A stretch of DNA of 64,000 nucleotides, taken from positions 1 to 64,000 of the forward strand of contig JBIMKP010000010.1 in NCBI GenBank assembly GCA_051861545.1. Direction: 5' to 3'. Each line of letters starts with the position of its first letter. Position 1 is the stretch's first letter. A program made the translations under genes and the position numbers. The notes under the pieces are model-generated. The model was not told the origin of the DNA and did no database searches. It saw only the letters and a program-made list of their open reading frames with translations. Positions 54,996-61,930 of this stretch are shown here, piece by piece. This DNA is from CAISCU01 sp051861545 (GTDB lineage: Bacteria; Bacteroidota; Bacteroidia; UKL13-3).

Positions 54996-55739
54996 ATGAA
55001 GTATTTAAGTCAGTTTGGACATTATATTTTATTTCTAAAGAGGAGCATTGGTAAACCTGAAAAGTTCAATATTTTTTGGGAATTATTTGTTCGAGAATTA
55101 TATAAAATGGGAAATGATTCATTTGGAATTGTTTCAATAATATCCCTTTTTATTGGCGCTGTTGCAGTAATTCAGATTGGTTACCAATTAATTGGAAGTT
55201 TAGTTCCCATGTATGTTTTGGGAAGAATTGTTCGCGATTCTAATATTCTTGAATTTTCGCCAACTGTTACAGCTTTAGTAATGGCGGGCAAAATAGGTGG
55301 AAATATTGCATCTGAAATCGGAACCATGAAAGTAAGTGAGCAAATCGATGCACTTGAAATTATGGGTGTGAATGCAGCTAAATACGTTGTTTTACCAAAA
55401 TTAATTGCTGCATTAATTGCCATTCCTGCATTGGTGGTTTATTCCATGTTTTTATCTAATTTAGGTGGAATTATCTCCGTATCCCTTTCTGGCGTTGTTA
55501 CGGTTGATGGATACTTAACAGGTTTAAGAATGGATTTTGATGGTTTTTCAATCACTTATGCATTAACTAAAGCTGTAACATTTGCATTTTTAATTACCAC
55601 TATTTCAGCTTCTCATGGTTATAGAACAGAAGGAGGAGCTTTAGAAGTAGGTTGGGCTAGCACCAGAGCGGTCGTTCAAAGTTGTATTGCCATTATCTTT
55701 TTTGATTTTATTCTTACTCAAATTATGCTTTACAAATGA
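54996..55739 (+). CDS. mlaE: MlaE-family ABC transporter permease
   Basis: This 247-residue permease of the MlaE/YrbE family has about five hydrophobic helices. It carries the family signature in VTALVMAGKIGGNIASEIGTMKVSEQIDALEIMG, cited here by its core GKIGGNIASEIGTM. Such permeases move phospholipids between membranes. It overlaps the ATPase gene by 4 nt (ATGA). No MCE-domain (MlaD) gene lies beside them, so the substrate-binding partner is encoded elsewhere. It diverges from the SDR gene. Confidence 0.93.
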   Translation: MKYLSQFGHYILFLKRSIGKPEKFNIFWELFVRELYKMGNDSFGIVSIISLFIGAVAVIQIGYQLIGSLVPMYVLGRIVRDSNILEFSPTVTALVMAGKIGGNIASEIGTMKVSEQIDALEIMGVNAAKYVVLPKLIAALIAIPALVVYSMFLSNLGGIISVSLSGVVTVDGYLTGLRMDFDGFSITYALTKAVTFAFLITTISASHGYRTEGGALEVGWASTRAVVQSCIAIIFFDFILTQIMLYK

Positions 55740-56464
55740 TAGAATTACAGAACTTAAATAAATCGTTTGATGGCAGACAAGTTTTGTTTGATGTATCAGC
55801 AAAATTTGAAAAAGGAGAATGCTCTTTTGTAATTGGTGCAAGTGGGGGAGGAAAGAGTGTTTTGATGAAAACAATGGTGGGATTAATTGAACCCGATTCA
55901 GGTAGTTTGAGTTTTGATGGCCGCGATTTTTTAAGATTAGGCTACCAAGAAAAAAAAGAAGTTCGACAAGAAATTGGAATGCTTTTTCAAGGTTCAGCTT
56001 TGTTCGATTCTTTATCTGTTGAAGAAAATGTAGCTTTTCCACTTCGCATGTTTACCGATTGGAGCAAAGAACAAATTCTAGAACGAGTGAATTTTTGCTT
56101 AAAAAGAGTGAAACTCGAAAATGTTAATGCTCTTTATCCTTCCAATATTAGTGGTGGAATGAAAAAACGTGTGGGTATTGCCAGAGCTATAGCTTTAAAT
56201 CCAAAATACCTATTTTGCGATGAACCCAATAGCGGTTTAGATCCTGTTACTTCAAGAGTAATTGACGAATTGATTACTGAAATTACCCAAGAATATCAGA
56301 TTACAACAATTATAAATTCCCATGATATCAAAAGCGTTTTTGATATGAGTGATCATATTCTTTTTATCTACCAAGGCAGAGGTTGGTGGAGCGGAATTAA
56401 AGAAGACATGCGCAGCACTGGCTCAAAAGAACTATTGGATTTTATTAAAGCTAGTGAGTTTTAA
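55736..56464 (+). CDS. mlaF: MlaF-type ABC transporter ATPase
   Basis: This nucleotide-binding subunit of the Mla-type lipid transporter shows Walker A GASGGGKSVLM, the Q-loop in LFQGSALFDSL, the signature NISGGMKKRVGIARA and Walker B LFCDEPNSGLDP with the H-loop SHDI. The stretch GLDPVTSRVIDELI is typical of MlaF. The length of 242 residues is normal and the start overlaps the permease gene by ATGA. The pair is expected to support outer-membrane lipid asymmetry with an MCE protein encoded outside this window. Confidence 0.94.
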   Translation: MIELQNLNKSFDGRQVLFDVSAKFEKGECSFVIGASGGGKSVLMKTMVGLIEPDSGSLSFDGRDFLRLGYQEKKEVRQEIGMLFQGSALFDSLSVEENVAFPLRMFTDWSKEQILERVNFCLKRVKLENVNALYPSNISGGMKKRVGIARAIALNPKYLFCDEPNSGLDPVTSRVIDELITEITQEYQITTIINSHDIKSVFDMSDHILFIYQGRGWWSGIKEDMRSTGSKELLDFIKASEF

Positions 56465-56769
56465 AAGAAAGCTTTTTGTTGGGAATTAGTTAGATTTCTT
56501 TTAGATGTGAAGATTTTATTATAATTTAAATTAGCATAATATCTACAAGCTTAAACTGCCTTTAGATTATTGAACAAAGCAATATTATTAAAGCAAGTGT
56601 TTACCGTATCCGCAGTAAATCTATTTCATTTATATGAATTCGTTTTCAAGTTAATTAGAAATCTGGAATTTTTAAAAGTGAAATTTAGAATCATAATAAA
56701 TATATGTATGTACAAACATTTTTATTTTATAGTTCATTTTTAAGTTTAAATTCGTTTTTTGTCTCCAAA
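56465..56769. other. Intergenic region, 305 bp, upstream of haem-lipoprotein operon
   Basis: This AT-rich stretch separates mlaF from the cytochrome lipoprotein operon. I see no coding ORF and no clear terminator. A TAAATTCG sequence at 56747-56754 resembles a -7 box for the operon but is a weak match. Confidence 0.5.
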
Positions 56770-57477
56770 ATGAAAAGGTTTATATATTTAATTTTTGCAG
56801 GTTTAATAAGCTTTGTTTTTTATACCTCTTGCAAGCATCAACCAACCCAAATTTATACTGGCGGTAATGGAGTTGATACAACTAAAAAAGATACTACTCC
56901 CATAATAAATCCTCCCAAAAGCGATTCGGTATGTTTTAATACACAAGTTTTGCCTTTAATTTTAAACAACTGTGCAATGTCGGGTTGTCACGATAAAATT
57001 ACCAAAGAAGAGGGTTTAGATTTAACTACTTATGCTGGTATTCGTTCTATTGTTAGTCCTTATAATATGAACAGTGAATTGCTGAAGGAAATACAAAGAA
57101 CTGGTTCAAAAAGAATGCCTCCTCCTCCAATGGCAGCTTTAGATACAGCATCTATAAACATGTTAAAAAAGTGGATTAACCAAGGTGCTACTAATAAAAT
57201 TTGTATCGATGATTGTGATACTAGTTCCGTAAAATATTCAACACATATTGCACCACTTATTAATACTTATTGTAAAGGTTGTCATCAAACAAGCAGCCCT
57301 GGTGGTGGTATAATACTCGAAAATCTAACACAGGTAAAATCGCAAATCATTAGTGGTAATCTTATGTGTTCTATTAAGTGGTCTGGCTGTTCGAATATGC
57401 CGAAGGGTGGTAATAAATTCAGTTATTGTAATATTAGAAAATTCGAAATCTGGCAAAACACAGGTTTCCCTCAATAA
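56770..57477 (+). CDS. Lipoprotein with two cytochrome c-like haem sites (CX4CH and CXXCH)
   Basis: A lipoprotein signal (FVFYTSCKHQ, Cys21) leads to a two-domain protein. Domain 1 has NNCAMSGCHD, a haem-binding motif with four residues between the cysteines (C68, C73, H74), and a possible distal Met in KRMPPPPMAA. Domain 2 has YCKGCHQ (C168, C171, H172) and a Met in CSNMPKGG. These resemble the planctomycete-type cytochrome C domains found on Bacteroidota lipoproteins. ATG 56770 is chosen because it gives a proper signal; the frame extends to 56704. It is the first gene of a five-gene unit. Confidence 0.85.
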   Translation: MKRFIYLIFAGLISFVFYTSCKHQPTQIYTGGNGVDTTKKDTTPIINPPKSDSVCFNTQVLPLILNNCAMSGCHDKITKEEGLDLTTYAGIRSIVSPYNMNSELLKEIQRTGSKRMPPPPMAALDTASINMLKKWINQGATNKICIDDCDTSSVKYSTHIAPLINTYCKGCHQTSSPGGGIILENLTQVKSQIISGNLMCSIKWSGCSNMPKGGNKFSYCNIRKFEIWQNTGFPQ

Positions 57478-57480
57478 ATC

Positions 57481-57948
57481 ATGAAAATACATAGAATTTT
57501 AGTTTTTGCATTGTTTTCAGTTTTCTTAATTGCTTGTTCTCATTATGAAGAACTCAAAAAAGATCCAAAAGAGAGCAAATCTGGAGATGATGAGTCTCAC
57601 AATGCTGGTCAAGATTGTGCTTCATGCCACAATAAATCTGGCAATGAGGCCGCAAGTGAGGGTTGGTGGACAGTTGCAGGCACTGTTTTTAAAACGAATG
57701 GTTCAGCTCAAAAATCTGCAACTATTGAATTATGGACAAAACCAGGTAAACAAGGAACATTGGTAAAAAAATTAGTTACCGACGATTTAGGCAATTTTTA
57801 TACTGATGAAATACTCAATTTTCAAGGAGGTGTTTACCCAGTTTTAATTGCAGCAAGCGGAGAACTTGAAATGAACTCAGTTTTTTCTGGCGGAAGCTGT
57901 AATTCATGCCATAATGGTATTACTCAAACTAAATTAAAAATCGACTAA
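57481..57948 (+). CDS. Dihaem-type lipoprotein with a carboxypeptidase-regulatory-like middle domain
   Basis: The N-terminus ends in lipobox FLIACSHYE (Cys19). A first haem motif CASCHN (46-51) lies near the N-terminus and a second CNSCHNG (140-145) near the C-terminus. Between them is a ~80-residue beta domain (WWTVAGTVFKTNGSAQKSAT, then DDLGNFYTDEIL) resembling the CarboxypepD regulatory-like fold. The protein is predicted to be anchored in a membrane facing the periplasm or surface. The spacing of 3 nt from the preceding gene implies co-translation. Confidence 0.8.
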   Translation: MKIHRILVFALFSVFLIACSHYEELKKDPKESKSGDDESHNAGQDCASCHNKSGNEAASEGWWTVAGTVFKTNGSAQKSATIELWTKPGKQGTLVKKLVTDDLGNFYTDEILNFQGGVYPVLIAASGELEMNSVFSGGSCNSCHNGITQTKLKID

Positions 57949-57958
57949 AAAATACAAA

Positions 57959-58300
57959 ATGATTAAAAGAATTTTATTCGGACTTTTTGTTTTGGGAAGC
58001 ATTTCGTCTTGTTATTACGATAAAGAAGAAGAATTGTATCCAAACGATTATTATAGTTCAAACAATACAGGCACTGTTACCTATTCTGGAACAATTGCCC
58101 CTTTGATTTCATCAAATTGTGGTTCATCTGGCTGCCATCCAACTTATACAAATTATACTGGTTTAAAAGGAATTGTTGACAATGGTAAACTTAAAAACAG
58201 GGTTATTACTTTAAAAAATATGCCTGCTGCAGCGCCACTTAGCAATACTCAAATTTCCCAATTACAAAAATGGATTGATGCTGGAGCGCCAAATAATTAA
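57959..58300 (+). CDS. Small monohaem lipoprotein with CX4CH motif
   Basis: This 113-residue lipoprotein (SISSCYYDKEE, lipobox Cys18) has one cytochrome c-like domain with SSNCGSSGCHPTY, cysteines four residues apart (C54, C59, H60) and a possible distal Met in LKNMPAAAPLS. The closing LQKWIDAGAPNN matches the end of PSCyt/cytochrome C-type lipoprotein domains. It resembles domain 1 of the first protein in the operon, suggesting duplication. It lies 10 nt after the previous gene. Confidence 0.83.
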   Translation: MIKRILFGLFVLGSISSCYYDKEEELYPNDYYSSNNTGTVTYSGTIAPLISSNCGSSGCHPTYTNYTGLKGIVDNGKLKNRVITLKNMPAAAPLSNTQISQLQKWIDAGAPNN

Positions 58301-58309
58301 GATTTAAAA

Positions 58310-59221
58310 ATGAAGAAGTTTATATTTTTTATAGTTTTATTCGGTTTGATAAATCAAACTCAGGCACAAGATGATTTAATAGGAATGTTACAAGCAGAAG
58401 TTCCCAATAAAGCAGTTCCTGTAATCGCAACTTTTAAAGCTCCAAGAGTAATCACTGGTCAAAGCATTGAACATACTGCTGCAAAACACTTGAATTTTGT
58501 TATTCTTCATCGTTTTGGTGAAATTAATGGTGGTGCTTATACCTTATTTGGTATCGACCAAGCGAATATAAGATTGGCATTTGATTATGGAATTACTGAT
58601 AAGTTACAAATAGGTTTAGCTCGCTCATCTGTTGGTAAAGTTTATGATGGAAGTTTGAAGTATAAAATACTTGCTCAAAGTAAAGGCAAAAAATCAATGC
58701 CAATTAGTTTAGGTTATTATGGAAACGTTGCCATTAATACTTTAGAATGGACTAATCCAAACAGAAATAATTTTTTTACTTCGAGAATGAGTTTTTTCAA
58801 CCAATTAAACATTGCGAAAAAATTTGGAGATAAATTTAGTTTACAAGTTTCTCCTACAATGGTTCATTATAATTTAGTTGGACCAAAAGCTTATGACAAT
58901 ACAACTTACGCTTTAGGTGTTTCGGGAAGTATTAAATTGAGCAGAAGTATTCGTTTTAATTTTGAAACTTACCCTCGTTTAACCGGAAGAGATCAGTTAA
59001 GTTCTAGCGGATTAAAAACCTATGATAATATAGGAGTTGGTTTTGATATTGAAACTGGTGGCCACGTATTCCAATTGATGTTTTGTAATGGAAATGGAAT
59101 GTTGGAACAACAAATGGCAACAGAAACTACAACTACCTGGACAGATGCAGGAATCAGATTAGGTTTTAATATATCAAGAACCTTTTCTTTTGATAATAAA
59201 CCAAAAGGTAAAGCTTGGTAA
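58310..59221 (+). CDS. DUF5777 family outer-membrane beta-barrel protein
   Basis: A signal peptide (MKKFIFFIVLFGLINQTQAQ) is followed by a ~280-residue beta-barrel-like sequence with FKAPRVITGQSIEHTAAKHLNF, FGIDQANIRLAFDYGITDKL and LGFNISRTFSFD at the end. These features place it in the DUF5777 family of predicted outer-membrane proteins of unknown function. Its fixed place beside haem lipoproteins and YceI suggests it could host or export electrons or lipophilic molecules across the outer membrane, but no direct evidence exists here. It starts 9 nt after the small haem lipoprotein gene. Confidence 0.85.
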   Translation: MKKFIFFIVLFGLINQTQAQDDLIGMLQAEVPNKAVPVIATFKAPRVITGQSIEHTAAKHLNFVILHRFGEINGGAYTLFGIDQANIRLAFDYGITDKLQIGLARSSVGKVYDGSLKYKILAQSKGKKSMPISLGYYGNVAINTLEWTNPNRNNFFTSRMSFFNQLNIAKKFGDKFSLQVSPTMVHYNLVGPKAYDNTTYALGVSGSIKLSRSIRFNFETYPRLTGRDQLSSSGLKTYDNIGVGFDIETGGHVFQLMFCNGNGMLEQQMATETTTTWTDAGIRLGFNISRTFSFDNKPKGKAW

Positions 59222-59258
59222 GGTTTTTGTATTATACTGATTAATAAATAAAATAAAC

Positions 59259-59798
59259 ATGAAAAAAATACTATTGGTTTTGGGTTTTGCTTTGTTGATG
59301 GTTCAATTAAAGGCTCAGGTTTGGTCTACATCTGCAGGTAAGGTTAGCTTTTTTTCTGCAACTCCGGTTGAAGATATCAAAGCTATGAATAGCAGTGCTT
59401 TAGCTGCGATAAATACAAAAGGTGAAGTAGTTGTAATTATTAAAAATGATCAATTTGAATTTGAAAACAAATTGATGCAGGAACACTTTAATGAAAAGTA
59501 TATTGAAAGTGAAAAGTATCCTCAAAGTTCTTTCAAGGGAAAAATCAATGAAACGATTGATTATACCAAAGATGGTGAACACAATGTAACAGTTACAGGT
59601 AAATTAAATATCCATGGTGTTGAGCAAGACAGAACCATTTCAGGTAAAGTAATTATAAAGAATGGTACTATTCAATTAATTAGTGAGTTTAAAGTAAAAA
59701 ATGTCGATCATAAAATTCAAATTCCAAAATTAGTTGTAGCAAAAATTGCTGAATCAATCGAAGTAAAAGTTGATTGTCTTTTGTTACCTAAAAAGTAA
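59259..59798 (+). CDS. YceI family periplasmic protein
   Basis: A signal peptide (MKKILLVLGFALLMVQLKAQ) precedes a lipocalin-like YceI domain: VWSTSAGKVSFFSATPVEDIK, YIESEKYPQSSFKGK, GKLNIHGVEQDRTISGKV and VKNVDHKIQIPKLV. YceI proteins bind long isoprenoid or other lipid chains in the periplasm. This suggests a quinone or polyisoprenoid ligand. It ends the haem-lipoprotein operon and a hairpin terminator follows. Confidence 0.92.
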   Translation: MKKILLVLGFALLMVQLKAQVWSTSAGKVSFFSATPVEDIKAMNSSALAAINTKGEVVVIIKNDQFEFENKLMQEHFNEKYIESEKYPQSSFKGKINETIDYTKDGEHNVTVTGKLNIHGVEQDRTISGKVIIKNGTIQLISEFKVKNVDHKIQIPKLVVAKIAESIEVKVDCLLLPKK

Positions 59799-59818
59799 TT
59801 TTAATAAAATACTTTACG

Positions 59819-59844
59819 AAACCCGAGGATTTATCTTCGGGTTT
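59819..59844. terminator. Intrinsic terminator YceI / ZIP transporter
   Basis: An 11-bp stem with one G.U pair, AAACCCGAGGA/TCTTCGGGTTT (59819-59829 with 59834-59844), has loop TTTA and is followed by TTTT. It lies between convergent genes. Confidence 0.88.
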
Positions 59845-59846
59845 TT

Positions 59847-60566
59847 TTATAAGCCCCAACCAACAAGAATAGCTAACAAAATACCAATGATGATGGCAAT
59901 TAGTTTTCCAGTTTGAAAGCTATGTTTTTCGCTACTTTCAAATAAAATGGTTGTTGAAATATGTAAGAAAGTTCCAATTACAAAAGCCATGAAGTAATCA
60001 AATAGATATTCAGGAACATGCTGTCCGATAAATCCGCTGCTTAATGCACCAAGAGGCGACATACAAGCGTAAATCAGCATAAGTATTACCAGAACCTTGT
60101 TGGGAATTTTTATTCCTTTTAATAAAGTAATCATGGTAAAAGTAGCTGGAATTTCATGTAAGAAAATTCCAAATATCAAGGCAAAACTAGCTTGATGATT
60201 GTCTTGTAATGCACCAATAGGAATTCCTTCTGTAAATGAATGGAATCCTAGGCTTAACAAAATTCCAACTGGAATTACCTTATTTTTTAGGTGATGATGA
60301 ATATGTAAATGTCCATGTTCAATTCCTTCCGAAAATCTTTCAAGAAATACCTGAAACAAGAATCCACTTAAAACAAATAAACCTTTATAGGTATCAAATT
60401 CTTGAAAAACCTCAGGTATTAAATGAGTTAAGGTTACCGCTAATAAATAAGCTCCAGCAAAAGATAAAAATAATTTAAGTTGCTTTTCATACACATTCGC
60501 ACTTAATAATGCCAATGTTCCTCCAGTTAATGGCCCTAAAAACAATAAAATAAAACTACTTTCCAT
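59847..60566 (-). CDS. ZIP family divalent metal transporter
   Basis: This polytopic protein has eight predicted membrane helices and the ZIP signature HSFTEGIPIG in helix IV, with the partner motif FLHEIPATF in helix V. A His-rich loop GIEHGHLHIHHHLKN sits between helices III and IV. It imports zinc, iron or similar ions. ATG 60566 is the start (239 residues); it overlaps the PAP2 gene by 11 nt, so the two are coupled. It converges with the YceI operon. Confidence 0.93.
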   Translation of the reverse strand: MESSFILLFLGPLTGGTLALLSANVYEKQLKLFLSFAGAYLLAVTLTHLIPEVFQEFDTYKGLFVLSGFLFQVFLERFSEGIEHGHLHIHHHLKNKVIPVGILLSLGFHSFTEGIPIGALQDNHQASFALIFGIFLHEIPATFTMITLLKGIKIPNKVLVILMLIYACMSPLGALSSGFIGQHVPEYLFDYFMAFVIGTFLHISTTILFESSEKHSFQTGKLIAIIIGILLAILVGWGL

Positions 60567-61140
60567 CAAAACCTCTTTCTGTATATGTGGCTACAAACTT
60601 AAGAGTATATTTTCCAAATGCCAATCCGAATAAAATGCCTACCAAAGCACCAACAATTACATCTATTGGATAATGTACGCCAACATAAACTTGAGAAAAT
60701 GCAATTGAAAAAGCCCAAACAATACAAATTGCCCAAAGCCATTTTTTGGTTTTAAAACAAAGTGAAATAAACATTGCCAAGGCAAAGTGATTGGTAGCAT
60801 GAGCAGAAATGAAGCTATAACCATTACAACTACTAATTAAATGATTTACCATTCCGCTTAAACTTGGCTCATTGCATGGCCTTATTCGTTGAAATGTATT
60901 CTTAATTAAGTTAGCGCTAAACTGATCACTAGCTAAAATCATCAAGCCAATTCCTAGGAGTATTTTCCATGATTCTTTTTTATAAACCTTTATTAAAAAG
61001 TAAATAAACAAAGCATAAAAGGGATACCAAACTTCTTGTTTTCTAAGTATAGGGCAAAGCCAATTTAAAAATGGAGATGATAGCCCATTATTTATTGTTA
61101 AAAAAAAGTTTTTATCTAATTGTATAATTTGTTCAAGCAT
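60556..61140 (-). CDS. PAP2 family membrane phosphatase
   Basis: The PAP2/PgpB tripartite motif is present: KNTFQRIRPC (K-x6-RP), SFISAHATNH (the SGH-like motif with SAH) and SQVYVGVHYPIDVIVG (SR-x5-H-x3-D-like, with Gln in place of Arg). Five or six membrane helices surround it. Such enzymes remove phosphate from undecaprenyl or lipid pyrophosphates in the envelope. The length of 194 residues is normal. It overlaps the methyltransferase gene by 8 nt and the ZIP gene by 11 nt, forming a tight three-gene unit. Confidence 0.9.
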   Translation of the reverse strand: MLEQIIQLDKNFFLTINNGLSSPFLNWLCPILRKQEVWYPFYALFIYFLIKVYKKESWKILLGIGLMILASDQFSANLIKNTFQRIRPCNEPSLSGMVNHLISSCNGYSFISAHATNHFALAMFISLCFKTKKWLWAICIVWAFSIAFSQVYVGVHYPIDVIVGALVGILFGLAFGKYTLKFVATYTERGFDGK

Positions 61141-61873
61141 CTTGTCTGGCTGATAGAATAATTAATCTTTCTGATTCATCTGGATTGTATTCATCTAAAT
61201 TGTAGTTTCCATAAAATTTCAATGGCTTGAATCCAGATTCCTCTAGCATTTTTGTGAAATCATCTAAACATAAAGCTTGAACGTTTTCTTGAAAATGGAA
61301 ATCATGTCCTTGGTCCGTAAAGCGAATATCTTTAATAATCTTATTATCTTCTATTTTTTTGCTGATTTGAAATTCAATTCCTGATTCAATTTTAATTTCA
61401 AATGGCTTCATTATTTTTTTTACATGTTTGATGTTTAAAAAATCGATGAGTAAACTTCCATTTTCATTTAAAATTGAATGAATGCTTTTTAGAACCATTT
61501 TATTTGTTTCCATGGAATCAAAATAACCAAAACTTGTAAAAAGGTTTAAAGCAATATCAAATTTATGGCTCAATTGAAGGTCTCTTAAATCCTGCACTTC
61601 AAAATGTAAGCGTGGATTTTCGAATTTTTTTGCAGCCAGAATGCTATGTTCTGCTAAATCAACACCAGTTAATTTATAACCTAAGGAGTTTAAATAAATG
61701 GAATGTCTTCCTTTTCCGCAAGCCAAATCAATGATTTCACAATCTTGTCTGGGCTTAAAAAGTTCTACTAATTTGTTTAGGAAGTTTGCGGCTTCTTCAT
61801 CATTTCTGTTCTGATAAAGTATGTGATAATACTTCGAATCAAACCAATCCTTAAACCATTCATTTGTTTCCAT
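61133..61873 (-). CDS. Class I SAM-dependent methyltransferase
   Basis: The Rossmann methyltransferase core is visible. Motif I is IIDLACGKGRHSIYL, motif II acid in LTGVDLAEHSI, the GFGYF-like loop TSFGYF and a motif III strand GSLLIDFLNI. The N-terminal WFKDWFDSKYYHILYQNRN is shared by Bacteroidota homologues. The substrate is unknown. Its ATG lies just 13 nt after a terminator hairpin that ends the pyrophosphatase gene, so its transcription may depend on read-through or a promoter within that hairpin region. It starts the unit with PAP2 and ZIP. Confidence 0.92.
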   Translation of the reverse strand: METNEWFKDWFDSKYYHILYQNRNDEEAANFLNKLVELFKPRQDCEIIDLACGKGRHSIYLNSLGYKLTGVDLAEHSILAAKKFENPRLHFEVQDLRDLQLSHKFDIALNLFTSFGYFDSMETNKMVLKSIHSILNENGSLLIDFLNIKHVKKIMKPFEIKIESGIEFQISKKIEDNKIIKDIRFTDQGHDFHFQENVQALCLDDFTKMLEESGFKPLKFYGNYNLDEYNPDESERLIILSARQDA

Positions 61874-61886
61874 ATTCCTGAAAAAA

Positions 61887-61912
61887 GAAAGGCTGCCATT
61901 GGGCAGCCTTTC
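61887..61912 (-). terminator. Intrinsic terminator after the pyrophosphatase gene
   Basis: An 11-bp perfect stem, GAAAGGCTGCC/GGCAGCCTTTC (61887-61897 with 61902-61912), has a 4-nt loop. On the minus strand it is followed by TTTCTTTTTT. It lies 18 nt after the hppA stop and 13 nt before the methyltransferase ATG. Confidence 0.88.
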
Positions 61913-61930
61913 AATAAAAATTATTTAATA

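Noticed and set aside
57530..57766. A 78-codon ORF inside the dihaem lipoprotein gene
   Set aside because: It lies in another frame of a gene with a clear lipobox and two haem motifs, and its translation has no recognisable features.
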